Shown: in pieces, positions 9,257 through 21,863 of the stretch
Position numbering within the stretch: the stretch's first letter is position 1
How the letters are laid out: the number at the start of each line of letters is the position of its first letter
NCBI RefSeq assembly: GCF_020510525.1
Contig: NZ_CP075188.1
Span: forward strand, 2,232,001-2,296,000
Origin: Quatrionicoccus australiensis
GTDB lineage: Bacteria > Pseudomonadota > Gammaproteobacteria > Burkholderiales > Rhodocyclaceae
Direction: 5' to 3'
Length of the DNA: 64,000 bases
The notes under the pieces: model-generated
Seen by the model: only the letters and a program-made list of their open reading frames with translations
What the model was told of the DNA's origin: nothing
Database searches by the model: none
Made by a program: the position numbers and the translations under genes

Positions 9257-9538
9257 CGGACTTCAGTTTCTGGCTGGCATGGAAGGTCACCACACGGCGC
9301 GCCGTGATGGGGATTTCCTGGCCGGTTTTTGGATTGCGCCCCGGACGCTGCGGCTTGTCGCGCAACTGAAAGTTGCCAAAACCGGAAAGCTTGACGCCAT
9401 CACCGGTTTCCAGGGCATTACGAATCTCTTCGAAAAAAGCCTCGACCATGTCCTTGGCCTCACGCTTGTTGAGACCAACTTTTTCGAACAGCAGATCAGC
9501 GAGCTCGGCTTTGGTGAGCGTCATCGTTGTTTTTTCCA

Positions 9539-9539
<1 letters not shown>
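9222..9539 (-). CDS. ihfA: Integration host factor subunit alpha
   Basis: A 105-residue HU/IHF-fold subunit that bends DNA as a heterodimer with IhfB. The conserved core [24 protein letters not shown], the [11 protein letters not shown] segment and the beta-arm [18 protein letters not shown] with its DNA-intercalating Pro are all present. It follows pheT with a one-base overlap, the typical pheST-ihfA operon. A Met five codons downstream (9524) is an alternative start. Confidence 0.94.
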
Positions 9540-13082
<3,543 letters not shown>

Positions 13083-13096
13083 AACTACGCTTGAGC

Positions 13097-13456
13097 TCAG
13101 GCGCCGAGCTTAGCCTTGGCTTGTGCGGCCAGGGCAGCAAAGGCCGGCTGATCGAAGACAGCCAGATCGGCCAGGACCTTGCGGTCGACTTCGATATTTG
13201 CCTTCTTCAGACCGTTCATGAAGGTGCTGTACTTCATGCCCAGCTCGCGAGCTGCTGCATTGATACGGGCGATCCACAGGGAACGGAACTGACGCTTGCG
13301 TTGACGACGGTCACGGTACTGATATTGACCAGCCTTCATCACCGCCTGTTTGGCGATGCGATATACATTCTTGCGACGACCGCGGTAACCCTTGGCCTGA
13401 ACGAGAATCTTCTTGTGACGCGCGCGCGCCGTTACACCACGTTTAACTCTAGGCAT
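13097..13456 (-). CDS. rplT: 50S ribosomal protein L20
   Basis: A 119-residue basic ribosomal protein that binds 23S rRNA early in assembly. The N-terminus [20 protein letters not shown] and the internal [21 protein letters not shown] are hallmark L20 sequence. It is the last gene of the infC-rpmI-rplT set, 11 bases after rpmI, and is followed by a strong terminator. L20 autoregulates this operon in other bacteria; I did not see a clear L20 leader site. Confidence 0.98.
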   Translation of the reverse strand: MPRVKRGVTARARHKKILVQAKGYRGRRKNVYRIAKQAVMKAGQYQYRDRRQRKRQFRSLWIARINAAARELGMKYSTFMNGLKKANIEVDRKVLADLAVFDQPAFAALAAQAKAKLGA

Positions 13457-13467
13457 CTTCTATCTCC

Positions 13468-13665
13468 TTATGCGTAGGGCATCATGGCGCGGACGGATGC
13501 AACGTCGCGCTCGTTAACCGATGCGGCACCGCGCAGGTGACGCTTAACCTTGGTCGTCTTCTTGGTCAGAATGTGACGCTTGAAGGCTTGACCACGCTTG
13601 ATGGAACCACCAGCGCGGACCGAAAAGCGCTTTTTGGCGCTGCTCTTGGTCTTCATTTTGGGCAT
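13468..13665 (-). CDS. rpmI: 50S ribosomal protein L35
   Basis: A 65-residue very basic protein ([20 protein letters not shown], then [23 protein letters not shown]), a standard L35. It lies between infC and rplT on the minus strand. The 144-base gap from infC (13666-13809) contains no obvious gene. Confidence 0.97.
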   Translation of the reverse strand: MPKMKTKSSAKKRFSVRAGGSIKRGQAFKRHILTKKTTKVKRHLRGAASVNERDVASVRAMMPYA

Positions 13666-13809
13666 TTAGATGCTCCTTAATGACATGCCAACAGGTGGTT
13701 CCCGACGGGAACGCTTTCACTACCCGAAAGCACTTATTTTTCTGCCGGCAAGCAATTATTGCCTGCCAGCAGTACTGCCTCACCCGAGCCCGAAACCAGG
13801 CTCAAGCAA

Positions 13810-14337
13810 TTACTGAATCTTCTTCTTGGCCGGCCCGATGATCATGATCATCTGACGACCTTCCATCTTCGGCATCTGCTCAACCTGGCCAACGGCTTCC
13901 AGATCGGTCTTGATCCGCTCAAGCTGACGCATGCCGAATTCCTGGTGCGCCATTTCGCGACCACGGAAGCGCAGAGTCACCTTGACCTTGTCTTCTTCTT
14001 CCAGGAAGCGCGTCATGTTGCGCAGCTTGATCTGGTAATCGTTTTCGTCGGTGCCCGGGCGCAGCTTGATTTCCTTGACCTGAACCTGCTTCTGTTTCAG
14101 CTTGGCCTCGTGCGCGCGCTTCTGCTCCTGGTACTTGAACTTGCCGTAGTCCATGATGCGACAGACCGGCGGCTTGGCCATCGGTGCGATCTCAACCAGA
14201 TCAACTCCAGCTTCTTCAGCCATCTGCAAGGCAGCGCGAATGCTGATCACACCCAGCTGCTCACCTTCCAAACCCTGGAGACGAATCTCCGGTACCGTAA
14301 TTTCTTCGTTGAGGCGATGCGCCTTGTTCTGAGCTAT
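13810..14337 (-). CDS. infC: Translation initiation factor IF-3 (rare ATA start)
   Basis: Binds the 30S subunit, prevents premature 50S joining and checks the start codon. The 175-residue product has both IF-3 domains ([28 protein letters not shown], then [14 protein letters not shown] and [14 protein letters not shown]). No ATG, GTG or TTG gives the expected N-terminus. The family sequence [13 protein letters not shown] begins immediately after an ATA at 14335-14337, preceded by GGGGG at 7 bases. In E. coli infC starts with AUU and IF-3 represses itself through that rare codon, so the ATA here suggests the same autoregulation. ATT codons further upstream in frame are alternative starts. Confidence 0.93.
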   Translation of the reverse strand: MAQNKAHRLNEEITVPEIRLQGLEGEQLGVISIRAALQMAEEAGVDLVEIAPMAKPPVCRIMDYGKFKYQEQKRAHEAKLKQKQVQVKEIKLRPGTDENDYQIKLRNMTRFLEEEDKVKVTLRFRGREMAHQEFGMRQLERIKTDLEAVGQVEQMPKMEGRQMIMIIGPAKKKIQ

Positions 14338-14363
14338 GGTAGAACCCCCGAAAACATCAATAA

Positions 14364-16280
14364 TTAAGCCGTGCCACTACGCGCCGCAACTTCGTTCTGA
14401 AGCTGCTTGATCAGATCATCCACGGACATCTGTCCGAGATCCTGACCACCGCGAGTCCGCACGGCCACCAGTCCGTCCGCTTTTTCCTTATCGCCCACAA
14501 CGAGCTGATAAGGCAGCCGGTTCAAGCTATGTTCGCGGATTTTATAGGTTATTTTCTCGTTACGCAAATCTGCTTCAGCGCGAAAGCCCGCACGGTGTAG
14601 CTTTTGCGCGACTTCAGCAGCGTAATCGGCCTGCTTTTCGGAAATATTCAGCACCACCGCCTGCGTCGGCGCCAGCCACATCGGCAGCGCACCGGAGAAG
14701 TTCTCGATCAGGATGCCAATGAAACGCTCAAGCGAACCGAGAATGGCGCGGTGCAACATGACCGGCACCTTGCGCGTATCGTCAGCTGCGACATACTCTG
14801 CCCCCAGACGACCCGGCATCGAAAAATCGACCTGCATCGTGCCGCACTGCCACGAACGGCCGATCGCATCCTTGATATGGAATTCGATCTTCGGACCATA
14901 GAAGGCGCCCTCACCCGGCAATTCCGTCCACTCCAGACCGGAGGCACGCAAGCCGGCGCGCAGCGCCTCTTCCGCCTTGTCCCACACCTCGTCGCTACCG
15001 ACACGACTTTCCGGACGCAGCGCAAGCTTGACGGCAACATCGTTGAAGCCAAAATCGGCATAAACTTTCTTGACCAGCGCATTGAAGGCCGTCACTTCGG
15101 CTTCGATCTGGTCTTCCGTACAGAAGATGTGACCATCATCCTGCACAAAGCCGCGCACGCGCATCAGGCCATGCAAGGCACCAGCCGGCTCGTTACGGTG
15201 ACAGGAACCGAACTCGCCATAACGCAACGGCAGCTCACGATAGGAGCGCAGACCGGCATTGAAGACCTGGACATGACCCGGACAGTTCATCGGCTTGACC
15301 GCGTAATCGCGATTTTCCGACGAAGTCGTGAACATGTTGTCCTTGTAATGCTCCCAGTGACCGGACTTTTCCCACAACGATTTGTCGAGGATCTGCGGAC
15401 AGCGCACTTCCTGGTACCCGTTGTTGCGATAGACGGCGCGCATGTAGCTTTCGATTTCCTGCCAGATCGCCCAGCCCTTGGGGTGCCAGAAAACCAGACC
15501 CGGCGCCTCGTCCTGCATGTGGAACAGGTCGAACTGCTTGCCGAGGCGGCGGTGATCGCGTTTTTCCGCCTCCTCCAGCATGTGCAGATAGGCGTCGAGA
15601 TCTTCCTTCTTGGCCCAGGCCGTGCCGTAGATGCGCTGCAACTGTTCGTTGCGATGATCGCCGCGCCAGTAGGCGCCGGCCACCTTCATCAACTTGAAAA
15701 CCTTGAGCTTGGCCGTGGTCGGGACGTGCGGACCGCGGCAAAGATCGATGAAATCGCCTTCACGATAGAGCGACACCTGCTGATCGGCCGGAATGGCGCC
15801 AATCAATTCAGCCTTGTATTTCTCACCCAGGCCAAGGAAGAAATTGACCGCATCGTCGCGCGACCAGACTTCGCGACTGACCGGAATATCCTTTTTGGCC
15901 AGTTCGGCCATGCGCTTTTCGATGGCAACCAGGTCATCCGGCGTAAACGGGCGCTTGTAGGCGAAGTCATAGTAGAAGCCGTTTTCGATGACCGGACCGA
16001 TCGTCACCTGCGCCTCCGGGAACAACTCCTTTACCGCATAGGCCAGCAAGTGCGCCGTCGAGTGGCGGATCAATTCCAGCCCTTCCGGATCCTTGTCGGT
16101 CACGATAGCCAGATCGACGTTTTGCTCGATCAGGTAAGAGGTATCAACCAGTTCACCATTAACCTTGCCGCCAAGCGCAGCGCGCGCCAGACCGGCACCG
16201 ATACTCGCCGCCACTTCGGCGATCGTTACCGGCTGTTCAAAGGAGCGGATGGAACCATCAGGCAGTTTGATATCAGGCAT
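14364..16280 (-). CDS. thrS: Threonine-tRNA ligase
   Basis: A 638-residue class II synthetase. An N-terminal TGS domain (residues 1-61) and the SAD editing domain with [10 protein letters not shown] near residue 75 come first. The catalytic core carries the zinc ligands in [10 protein letters not shown] and the [21 protein letters not shown] motif 2. The C-terminal anticodon-binding domain starts near residue 530. It heads the thrS-infC-rpmI-rplT operon. An intrinsic terminator ends only 16 bases before its ATG, so expression must pass through that element (see the terminator and leader entries). Confidence 0.97.
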   Translation of the reverse strand: MPDIKLPDGSIRSFEQPVTIAEVAASIGAGLARAALGGKVNGELVDTSYLIEQNVDLAIVTDKDPEGLELIRHSTAHLLAYAVKELFPEAQVTIGPVIENGFYYDFAYKRPFTPDDLVAIEKRMAELAKKDIPVSREVWSRDDAVNFFLGLGEKYKAELIGAIPADQQVSLYREGDFIDLCRGPHVPTTAKLKVFKLMKVAGAYWRGDHRNEQLQRIYGTAWAKKEDLDAYLHMLEEAEKRDHRRLGKQFDLFHMQDEAPGLVFWHPKGWAIWQEIESYMRAVYRNNGYQEVRCPQILDKSLWEKSGHWEHYKDNMFTTSSENRDYAVKPMNCPGHVQVFNAGLRSYRELPLRYGEFGSCHRNEPAGALHGLMRVRGFVQDDGHIFCTEDQIEAEVTAFNALVKKVYADFGFNDVAVKLALRPESRVGSDEVWDKAEEALRAGLRASGLEWTELPGEGAFYGPKIEFHIKDAIGRSWQCGTMQVDFSMPGRLGAEYVAADDTRKVPVMLHRAILGSLERFIGILIENFSGALPMWLAPTQAVVLNISEKQADYAAEVAQKLHRAGFRAEADLRNEKITYKIREHSLNRLPYQLVVGDKEKADGLVAVRTRGGQDLGQMSVDDLIKQLQNEVAARSGTA

Positions 16281-16296
16281 GGCAAATCTCTAGGCG

Positions 16297-16325
16297 AAAA
16301 AAAAGTGCGGGATGAGCCGCACTTT
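16297..16325 (-). terminator. Terminator/attenuator immediately before thrS
   Basis: Minus-strand hairpin AAAGTGCGG-N6-CCGCACTTT (16302-16325) followed by T8. Only 16 bases separate it from the thrS ATG at 16280, too few for a separate promoter. It could end the tRNA-Val transcript or act as a conditional attenuator of thrS. Confidence 0.75.
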
Positions 16326-16349
16326 TTGGTCAAACGAAGGCTGACTCGA

Positions 16350-16388
16350 TCAGTGTTTCTGAACTGCAGTGCAAGTTCGGAAAAGCAT
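16350..16388 (-). CDS. Candidate threonine leader peptide of thrS
   Basis: A 12-codon ORF on the minus strand encoding MLFRTCTAVQKH. The ATG follows a GGAG Shine-Dalgarno by 8 bases. It contains two Thr codons (both ACT) at positions 5 and 7. The region around those codons (GAACT...AGTTC, 16361-16378) can form its own hairpin, and the ORF ends 25 bases before the terminator stem preceding thrS. The layout is what a ribosome-mediated attenuator would show, but two Thr codons is a weak signal and no classical antiterminator pairing was proved by eye. Confidence 0.35.
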   Translation of the reverse strand: MLFRTCTAVQKH

Positions 16389-16411
16389 CAATTCAGCTCC
16401 GTCAGGAATTT

Positions 16412-16488
16412 TGGTAGGCGGTATTGGAATCGAACCAACGACCTCCACGATGTCAACGTGGCGCTCTAACCAACTGAGCTAACCGCCT
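16412..16488 (-). tRNA. tRNA-Val(GAC)
   Basis: A 77-base tRNA with acceptor AGGCGGT/ACCGCCT, encoded CCA and T-loop GGTTCGATTCC. The anticodon stem is CCACG/CGTGG with loop TTGACAT, giving anticodon GAC. It lies upstream of the thrS leader on the same strand. Confidence 0.95.
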
Positions 16489-16608
16489 AAGGAAGCCCCG
16501 CATTATAGACCTTAAAACGCCGATGTCAACAGCTTCTCGCGAAATTTCTCGAAGCCGGACAAAGGCCGCATACTTTGCAGTTGGCAACAAACTCAAACAG
16601 GTAAACCC

Positions 16609-16809
16609 GTGGAATCCAGAATCACCGATCTTGAGATCAAGATCAGCTACACCGAAGATCTCGTCGACGAACTGAACCGCATCGTCTATCGCCAGCAACA
16701 ACAGATCGACCTGCTCGCCAACGAGATCAAGAACCTGCGCGAACAGATGCAATCGGCCCAGCCCAACGAGACGCGCAGCCTGCGCGACGAACTGCCGCCG
16801 CACTACTGA
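16609..16809 (+). CDS. slyX: SlyX family protein
   Basis: A 66-residue, almost entirely coiled-coil protein (ITDLEIKISYTEDLVDELNR, then QQQQIDLLANEIKNLREQM) with the conserved C-terminal LPPHY. SlyX proteins are widespread, and their function is not established. The next gene starts 8 bases downstream on the same strand. Confidence 0.9.
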   Translation: MESRITDLEIKISYTEDLVDELNRIVYRQQQQIDLLANEIKNLREQMQSAQPNETRSLRDELPPHY

Positions 16810-16817
16810 GCGCCATC

Positions 16818-17801
16818 GTGCCCTGCATCATTTACCACGCCGACTGCCTGGACGGCTTTGGCGCCGCCTATGCCGCCTGGCGGCATTTCGGCGATGCTGC
16901 CGAATATTTGCCCATGCACCACGGTCAACCGTGCGAAATGGGCAAAATTGCCGGGCAGGACGTCTTCATCCTCGACTTTTCCTTCTCCCCCGAGGTGCTG
17001 CAGGAGTTTGCCGGGACGGCAAAGTCGGTGACCCAGATCGACCACCATCTGTCCGCCCGCAAGGCCTGGAGCGGATTGCTGCAAGCCGGCGCAGACGGCA
17101 GACACAGCTACCAGCACCCCGAGCTGCCGCTGCAGGTGATTTTCGACCTCGACAAATCGGGCGCCCGGTTGGCCTGGGAATACTTCCACCCGACTACCGC
17201 CCTGCCGCTCGCCCTCGCCCACATCGAAGACCAGGACATGTGGCGCTTTGCCCTGCCCGGCACGCGCGCCTTTTGCCGCGCCCTGCGCCAGCAGCCATTC
17301 GAATTCTCAAACTGGGACGAGATCCTGCAAGCAACCGCAGACAGCAACACGGCGCGCTATCACAGCCTGCTCGAACAGGGTGTAGCCATTGAGTCCTTCT
17401 TCGCCAACGAGATCGAACGCCTCGCCAACAGCGCGCTGCGGATGCCGGCCCGCCTGCGCGCCGAGCCGATCGATGCATTGCAGGCGGTGCGTCACGACCA
17501 GCCAACACTGAGCAACGGTGAGCAAAGCTGGCTGGCCGTCAGCGGCATCGCGATCAACGCCAATGCCCTGTTCGCCTCGGAGCTGGGCAACCGGCTGGCG
17601 GAACAGAGCGGCACTTTCGGCCTGATCTGGCAACTCGCCGGCGATGGCGAAGCCAAGGTGTCCTTGCGCTCAAAAGGCGACTTCGACGTTGCTGCAATCG
17701 CGCAGCGCTATGACGGCGGCGGACATCGCAACGCGGCCGGTTTTCGCCTGCCGGCCGGACAATTCTTCACGGAGATCCTGGCGCTCGGCGACCAGGAATA
17801 A
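16818..17801 (+). CDS. DHH family phosphoesterase
   Basis: A 327-residue protein with the DHH metal-dependent phosphoesterase core. Motif I is YHADCLDGFGAA (residues 6-17), the second acidic site is VFILDFSF, and the name-giving DHH is in TQIDHHLSA. The C-terminal DHHA1-type end has GGGHRNAAGF. The family includes oligoribonucleases, RecJ-like nucleases and cyclic dinucleotide phosphodiesterases, and I cannot choose among them from sequence alone. The start is GTG at 16818, directly after slyX. Confidence 0.85.
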   Translation: MPCIIYHADCLDGFGAAYAAWRHFGDAAEYLPMHHGQPCEMGKIAGQDVFILDFSFSPEVLQEFAGTAKSVTQIDHHLSARKAWSGLLQAGADGRHSYQHPELPLQVIFDLDKSGARLAWEYFHPTTALPLALAHIEDQDMWRFALPGTRAFCRALRQQPFEFSNWDEILQATADSNTARYHSLLEQGVAIESFFANEIERLANSALRMPARLRAEPIDALQAVRHDQPTLSNGEQSWLAVSGIAINANALFASELGNRLAEQSGTFGLIWQLAGDGEAKVSLRSKGDFDVAAIAQRYDGGGHRNAAGFRLPAGQFFTEILALGDQE

Positions 17802-17805
17802 AAAC

Positions 17806-18732
17806 TCAGTTCAACACGTAGTCGTGCGCAACCGGCGCTTCGCCGAGCGGCGCCAGGCCCGCCATCTCGCAAACCGAGTATTCAATGGTGTGGCACAGCG
17901 CATCGAGCGCCAGGTCATTCGGTTCGGTTCCGAACGGCTCCTCGATCTGCTCGCCGATGATTTCCAGCGCCAGGAAGGTGTAGGCGACGAAGGTCGCGAT
18001 CAGCGGCGTCAGCCAGCCAATACTGGTCGCCAGCCCGACCGGCAGCAACAGGCAATAGACCATGACCGTGCGATTCATCAGAACGCGATAGGTATAAGGG
18101 ATCGGCGTACTGGCGATGCGCTCGCAGGCACCGGAGGTCTCACCGAGGACGCTCAGACTCTTGTCGAGGGCCAGCCATTCCATCTCCGACAAGTTGCCAC
18201 GCCGCTGTTCGTCGGCCAGCCAGTTGGCAAGTTGCAGCAAGACGATTTGCGGCTGGAATCTGGCCGCAACCACTTCGGCCAGCGCCGGCGCATCGAGACG
18301 CAGCGCCAGATCGGCGGCAGCATCGGTCTGCCGCAACTGGTGCTTGAGTGCAAAAGCAAAGGCCGACACAGCGCGCACCAGTTGCAGGCGAAAGGCAGCA
18401 TGCGATTCGCCGGGCAGGACGCTGACCACCTGGCGCACCAGCGAACGCGCCGCGACCAGGATATTGCCCCACTGCCGGCGCGCCTCCCAGAAGCGCTCGT
18501 AACTGACCGAGTTGCGAAAGCCGAGAAAGATCGCCAGCGCCACGCCCATCAAGGTAAATGGCGGGATGCTCAAGGCCGAATTGGCATGCGCGTTCATCCA
18601 CCACTCGCGGCTCAGCACACTGGCAACGGAGACGGCAAGCACCAGCGCCAGGCGCCCGACAATATTCGGCAGGACCGAACCGCGCCAGACGAAGAGCAGA
18701 CGAAACCAGTGATGGCGAGGGCGAATGATCAT
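17806..18732 (-). CDS. Bestrophin-like family (UPF0187) membrane protein
   Basis: A 308-residue integral membrane protein of the bacterial bestrophin family, pentameric anion or cation channels. Hydrophobic segments lie at about residues 22-45, 55-75, 205-230 and 235-255. The family motif SVSYERFWEARRQWG is at about residues 81-95. The open frame extends upstream through tRNA-Leu, so the start was placed at the ATG at 18732 (MIIRPRHHWFRLLF), preceded by GGAG at 11 bases. It converges with the DHH gene, 4 bases apart. Confidence 0.85.
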   Translation of the reverse strand: MIIRPRHHWFRLLFVWRGSVLPNIVGRLALVLAVSVASVLSREWWMNAHANSALSIPPFTLMGVALAIFLGFRNSVSYERFWEARRQWGNILVAARSLVRQVVSVLPGESHAAFRLQLVRAVSAFAFALKHQLRQTDAAADLALRLDAPALAEVVAARFQPQIVLLQLANWLADEQRRGNLSEMEWLALDKSLSVLGETSGACERIASTPIPYTYRVLMNRTVMVYCLLLPVGLATSIGWLTPLIATFVAYTFLALEIIGEQIEEPFGTEPNDLALDALCHTIEYSVCEMAGLAPLGEAPVAHDYVLN

Positions 18733-18762
18733 GAAAGATGAAGCTCCGGCAAGGCGCGGCTG

Positions 18763-18800
18763 AAAACAAAAAGGCCGCTTATCCTCGGGATCAAGCGGCC
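18763..18800 (-). terminator. Intrinsic terminator after tRNA-Leu
   Basis: Minus-strand hairpin with 8-bp stem GGCCGCTT/AAGCGGCC (18773-18800), followed by a T-rich run. It separates tRNA-Leu from the bestrophin-like gene. Confidence 0.75.
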
Positions 18801-18848
18801 CAGATGCAACCAGACTGTAAACATTTGCCTCTACCATCGCCATTGCGA

Positions 18849-18933
18849 TGGTGCCCAGGAAGGGACTCGAACCCCCACACCTTGCGGCGCCAGAACCTAA
18901 ATCTGGTGCGTCTACCAATTTCGCCACCTGGGC
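18849..18933 (-). tRNA. tRNA-Leu(TAG)
   Basis: An 85-base tRNA with a long variable arm, acceptor GCCCAGG/CCTGGGC, discriminator A and encoded CCA. The anticodon stem is CCAGA/TCTGG with loop TTTAGGT, giving anticodon TAG. Confidence 0.95.
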
Positions 18934-18986
18934 AGGCGGCGCGCATTCTACCACTCAAAGCGCTTCCCCCCTATACTTGCCGCCCC

Positions 18987-19796
18987 ATGCCCGTCGAACA
19001 TTACGAAAACTTCCCGGTTGCCTCACTGCTCGTGCCAGCCCGCCTGCGCCGGCCGATCGAGGTCATCTACCGCTTTGCGCGCAGCGCCGACGACATCGCC
19101 GACGAAGGCGATGCGACGCCGGACCAGCGCCTGGCCGCCCTCGCCGCCTATCAGGCCGAGCTCGACCGGATCGCCAGCGGTCAACCGCCGAAAACTGTCC
19201 TTTTTGTCGATCTCGCTGGCGTCATCGCGCAGCACGCACTGCCCATCCAGCTTTTCCGCGACCTGCTCGACGCCTTTGCGCAGGATGTCGTCAAGAAACG
19301 CTACGCCGACTACCCGGAACTGCTCGACTACTGCCGCCGCTCGGCCAACCCGGTCGGCCGCCTGGTGCTGCACCTGTTCGGGCGCACCGAACCGGAACAC
19401 CTGGAGCAGTCGGACTGCATCTGCAGTGCGCTGCAGTTGATCAATTTCTGGCAGGACGTCGCGGTCGACTGGCAAAAAGACCGTGTTTACATCCCGCAGA
19501 CCGATCTGCCGCATTTCAGGATCAGCGAAGCCGACATCGCCGCCGGACGCTGGTCGGCCAACTGGGCGGCCCTGATGGATTTCGAGATCGACCGCGCCAG
19601 CCGCCTGATGCAGCTTGGTGCGCCACTCGTCCACGCCCTGCCCGGCCGGCTCGGCTGGGAAATCCGCCTGACCGTGCAGGGCGGGCTGCGCATCCTCGAA
19701 CGCCTGCGCCAGGTGCGCGGCGACGTTTTCCACCGCCGACCCAAGCTCGGCAAGGCGGACTGGCTGGTTCTCGCCGTCCGCGCCTTTAGAATGTGA
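18987..19796 (+). CDS. hpnC: Squalene synthase HpnC (hydroxysqualene synthase)
   Basis: A 269-residue all-alpha prenyl synthase. HpnC is known to convert presqualene diphosphate to hydroxysqualene. The first aspartate-rich motif is RSADDIADEGD (about residues 32-42) and the second is the NFWQDVAVDWQKDRVYIP region (about 155-172). The start is the ATG at 18987, as the frame upstream runs through tRNA-Leu. It is the first gene of hpnCDE, 4 bases before hpnD. Confidence 0.92.
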   Translation: MPVEHYENFPVASLLVPARLRRPIEVIYRFARSADDIADEGDATPDQRLAALAAYQAELDRIASGQPPKTVLFVDLAGVIAQHALPIQLFRDLLDAFAQDVVKKRYADYPELLDYCRRSANPVGRLVLHLFGRTEPEHLEQSDCICSALQLINFWQDVAVDWQKDRVYIPQTDLPHFRISEADIAAGRWSANWAALMDFEIDRASRLMQLGAPLVHALPGRLGWEIRLTVQGGLRILERLRQVRGDVFHRRPKLGKADWLVLAVRAFRM

Positions 19797-19800
19797 GCCC

Positions 19801-20634
19801 ATGAGCCCCGAACAATATTGCCAGGAGAAGTGCGCGAGCAGCGGCTCCTCCTTCTACTACAGCTTCCTCTTCCTGCCGCAGGAACGCCGGCGCGCCATCA
19901 TGGCGCTCTATGCCTTCTGCCGCGAGGTCGATGACGTCGTCGACGAATGCAACGACATCTCGCTCGCCTCGACCAAGCTCACCTGGTGGCGCCAGGAAAT
20001 CGAACGCGTCGCCGACGGCCAGCCGCAACACCCGGTCGGCCAGGCGCTGCAGGCGGTCAACCGCGACTTCAACCTGCCCAAGGAACAGTTGCTGGAAATC
20101 ATCGACGGCATGGAGATGGACCTGCAACAGACGCGCTACCTCGACTTCAAGGGCCTGTCGCTCTACTGCTACCGCGTCGCCAGTGTCGTCGGCCTGCTCG
20201 CCGCCGCGATCTTCGGCTACCAGGACCGCCAGACGCAGAAGTACGCGCACGATCTCGGCATGGCTTTCCAGCTCACCAACATCATCCGCGACGTCGGCGA
20301 AGATGCCCGGCGCGGCCGCATCTACATCCCGATGGACGAGTTGAAGCGCTTCAACGTGCCGGCCGCCGACATTCTCAATGCCAAATATTCGGACAATTTC
20401 ACGGCCCTGATGCAGTTCCAGACCGAGCGCGCCGAGCAGTATTACGCCCAGGCTTTTGCCCTGTTGCCGGCCGTCGACCGCAAGAACCAGCGGCCCGGCC
20501 TGATCATGGCGGCGATTTATCGCACCCTGCTCGACGAAATCCGCCGCGAGAACTTCCAGGTCCTGCACCAGCGCATTTCGCTGACGCCGGTGCGCAAGAT
20601 CTGGATCGCCTGCAAGACCTGGATCGCCGGCTAA
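19801..20634 (+). CDS. hpnD: Presqualene diphosphate synthase HpnD
   Basis: A 277-residue prenyl synthase that condenses two farnesyl diphosphates to presqualene diphosphate. The substrate motifs FCREVDDVVDECND (about residues 39-52) and QLTNIIRDVGEDARRGRIYIP (about 157-177) are intact and richer in Asp than in HpnC. It lies between hpnC and hpnE with 4- and 7-base spacers, so the three are almost certainly one operon. Confidence 0.94.
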   Translation: MSPEQYCQEKCASSGSSFYYSFLFLPQERRRAIMALYAFCREVDDVVDECNDISLASTKLTWWRQEIERVADGQPQHPVGQALQAVNRDFNLPKEQLLEIIDGMEMDLQQTRYLDFKGLSLYCYRVASVVGLLAAAIFGYQDRQTQKYAHDLGMAFQLTNIIRDVGEDARRGRIYIPMDELKRFNVPAADILNAKYSDNFTALMQFQTERAEQYYAQAFALLPAVDRKNQRPGLIMAAIYRTLLDEIRRENFQVLHQRISLTPVRKIWIACKTWIAG

Positions 20635-20641
20635 ACCGGGC

Positions 20642-21862
20642 ATGAACGTCGCGGTCATCGGCGGCGGCTGGGCGGGCCTCGCGGCAGCGGTCGAACTGAC
20701 CGCGGGCGGCGCCGCCACGACACTGTTCGAAGCCGGCCGCGTGCTTGGCGGACGGGCGCGCAGCGCAACGATAGATGGGCGCGAACTCGACAACGGCCAG
20801 CACATCCTGCTCGGCGCCTACAGCGAAACGCTGGCCCTGATGCGCCAGGTCGGCACCGACCCCGACACCCTGCTCGAACGCCGGCCACTGCAGGTGCGCG
20901 ACAACAGCGGCTTTCGCATGGCGCTGCCGCGTCTGCCGGCACCGCTCAACCTGGCCTGGGGCCTGCTCGCGGCGCGCGGCGTCGGTTTTGCGGAAAAACT
21001 GCGCACCGCGCTGTGGATGGACGGCATCAAGCGCAGGCAATTCCGGCTAGAAACCGACACCACGGTTGCCGCCTGGCTCGATGCCGCCGGCCAGACCGGC
21101 GCGCTGCGCCGCCACCTGTGGGAACCGCTCTGCCTCGCGGCGCTCAATACGCCGGCCGCGCGCGCCTCGGCACAACTTTTCGCCAACGTCCTGCGCGACA
21201 GCCTGGGCAGCCCGCGCCGCGCCGATACCGACCTGCTGCTGCCGCGTGCCAATCTCGGCCGCCTGCTGCCGGAACCGGCCGCCGCCTGGCTGCAGGCGCA
21301 GGGCGCTGAAATTCGCCTGCAAACGCGCGTCGACCGCCTGGAAACCACCAGCGATGGCGTTCTTGTCGACGGCCAGCCTTTCGCCGGCGTCGTCATCGCC
21401 TGCGCGGCGCAGCATGTCGCCAAGCTCTGGCCAGAAGCGGCAACCGCTTACGACTACGAGCCGATCGCCACGGTCTACCTGCAATTCAGCCCGGAAACGC
21501 GGCTCGATTTTCCGCTCGTCAGCCAACTGGGAAATCACAGTCAGTGGGTCGTCGACCGCCAGGGCGGACTACTCGCCTGCATCCTGAGCGGCCATGGCGA
21601 CTGGGAGGCACTGACTGACGAGGCGCTCACCGACAAACTGGAAAGCGAGCTCAAGCTCGCCACAAAGGCCAGCTGGCGCAAGGTGATCCGCGAAAAACGG
21701 GCAACTTTTTCCGGTCGACCGGATATCGCCCGCCCCGCCAGCACGACCAGCCATCCCGCCGTTTTCCTCGCCGGCGACTACACCTGGGCCGATTACCCGG
21801 CGACACTGGAAGGCGCCGTACGCAGCGGCCGCCGTGCTGCGCAGCACCTGCTCAAGATCTGA
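20642..21862 (+). CDS. hpnE: Hydroxysqualene dehydroxylase HpnE
   Basis: A 406-residue FAD-dependent amine-oxidase-fold protein. The dinucleotide-binding motif VIGGGWAGLAAAVEL is at residues 5-19 and the GGRARS motif near residue 36. HpnE reduces hydroxysqualene to squalene, completing the three-step bacterial route with HpnC and HpnD. Squalene would feed hopanoid synthesis, but no squalene-hopene cyclase is in this window. A copy of the dispersed repeat is embedded near codons 350-360. Confidence 0.93.
   Translation: MNVAVIGGGWAGLAAAVELTAGGAATTLFEAGRVLGGRARSATIDGRELDNGQHILLGAYSETLALMRQVGTDPDTLLERRPLQVRDNSGFRMALPRLPAPLNLAWGLLAARGVGFAEKLRTALWMDGIKRRQFRLETDTTVAAWLDAAGQTGALRRHLWEPLCLAALNTPAARASAQLFANVLRDSLGSPRRADTDLLLPRANLGRLLPEPAAAWLQAQGAEIRLQTRVDRLETTSDGVLVDGQPFAGVVIACAAQHVAKLWPEAATAYDYEPIATVYLQFSPETRLDFPLVSQLGNHSQWVVDRQGGLLACILSGHGDWEALTDEALTDKLESELKLATKASWRKVIREKRATFSGRPDIARPASTTSHPAVFLAGDYTWADYPATLEGAVRSGRRAAQHLLKI
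21693..21722 (+). repeat. Dispersed GGTCGACC repeat, copy 3
   Basis: A5, CG, GGC, then exactly 10 bases (AACTTTTTCC), then GGTCGACC. It lies in frame inside hpnE. The architecture matches the other copies, including a T-rich block before the palindrome. Confidence 0.5.
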
Positions 21863-21863
21863 A

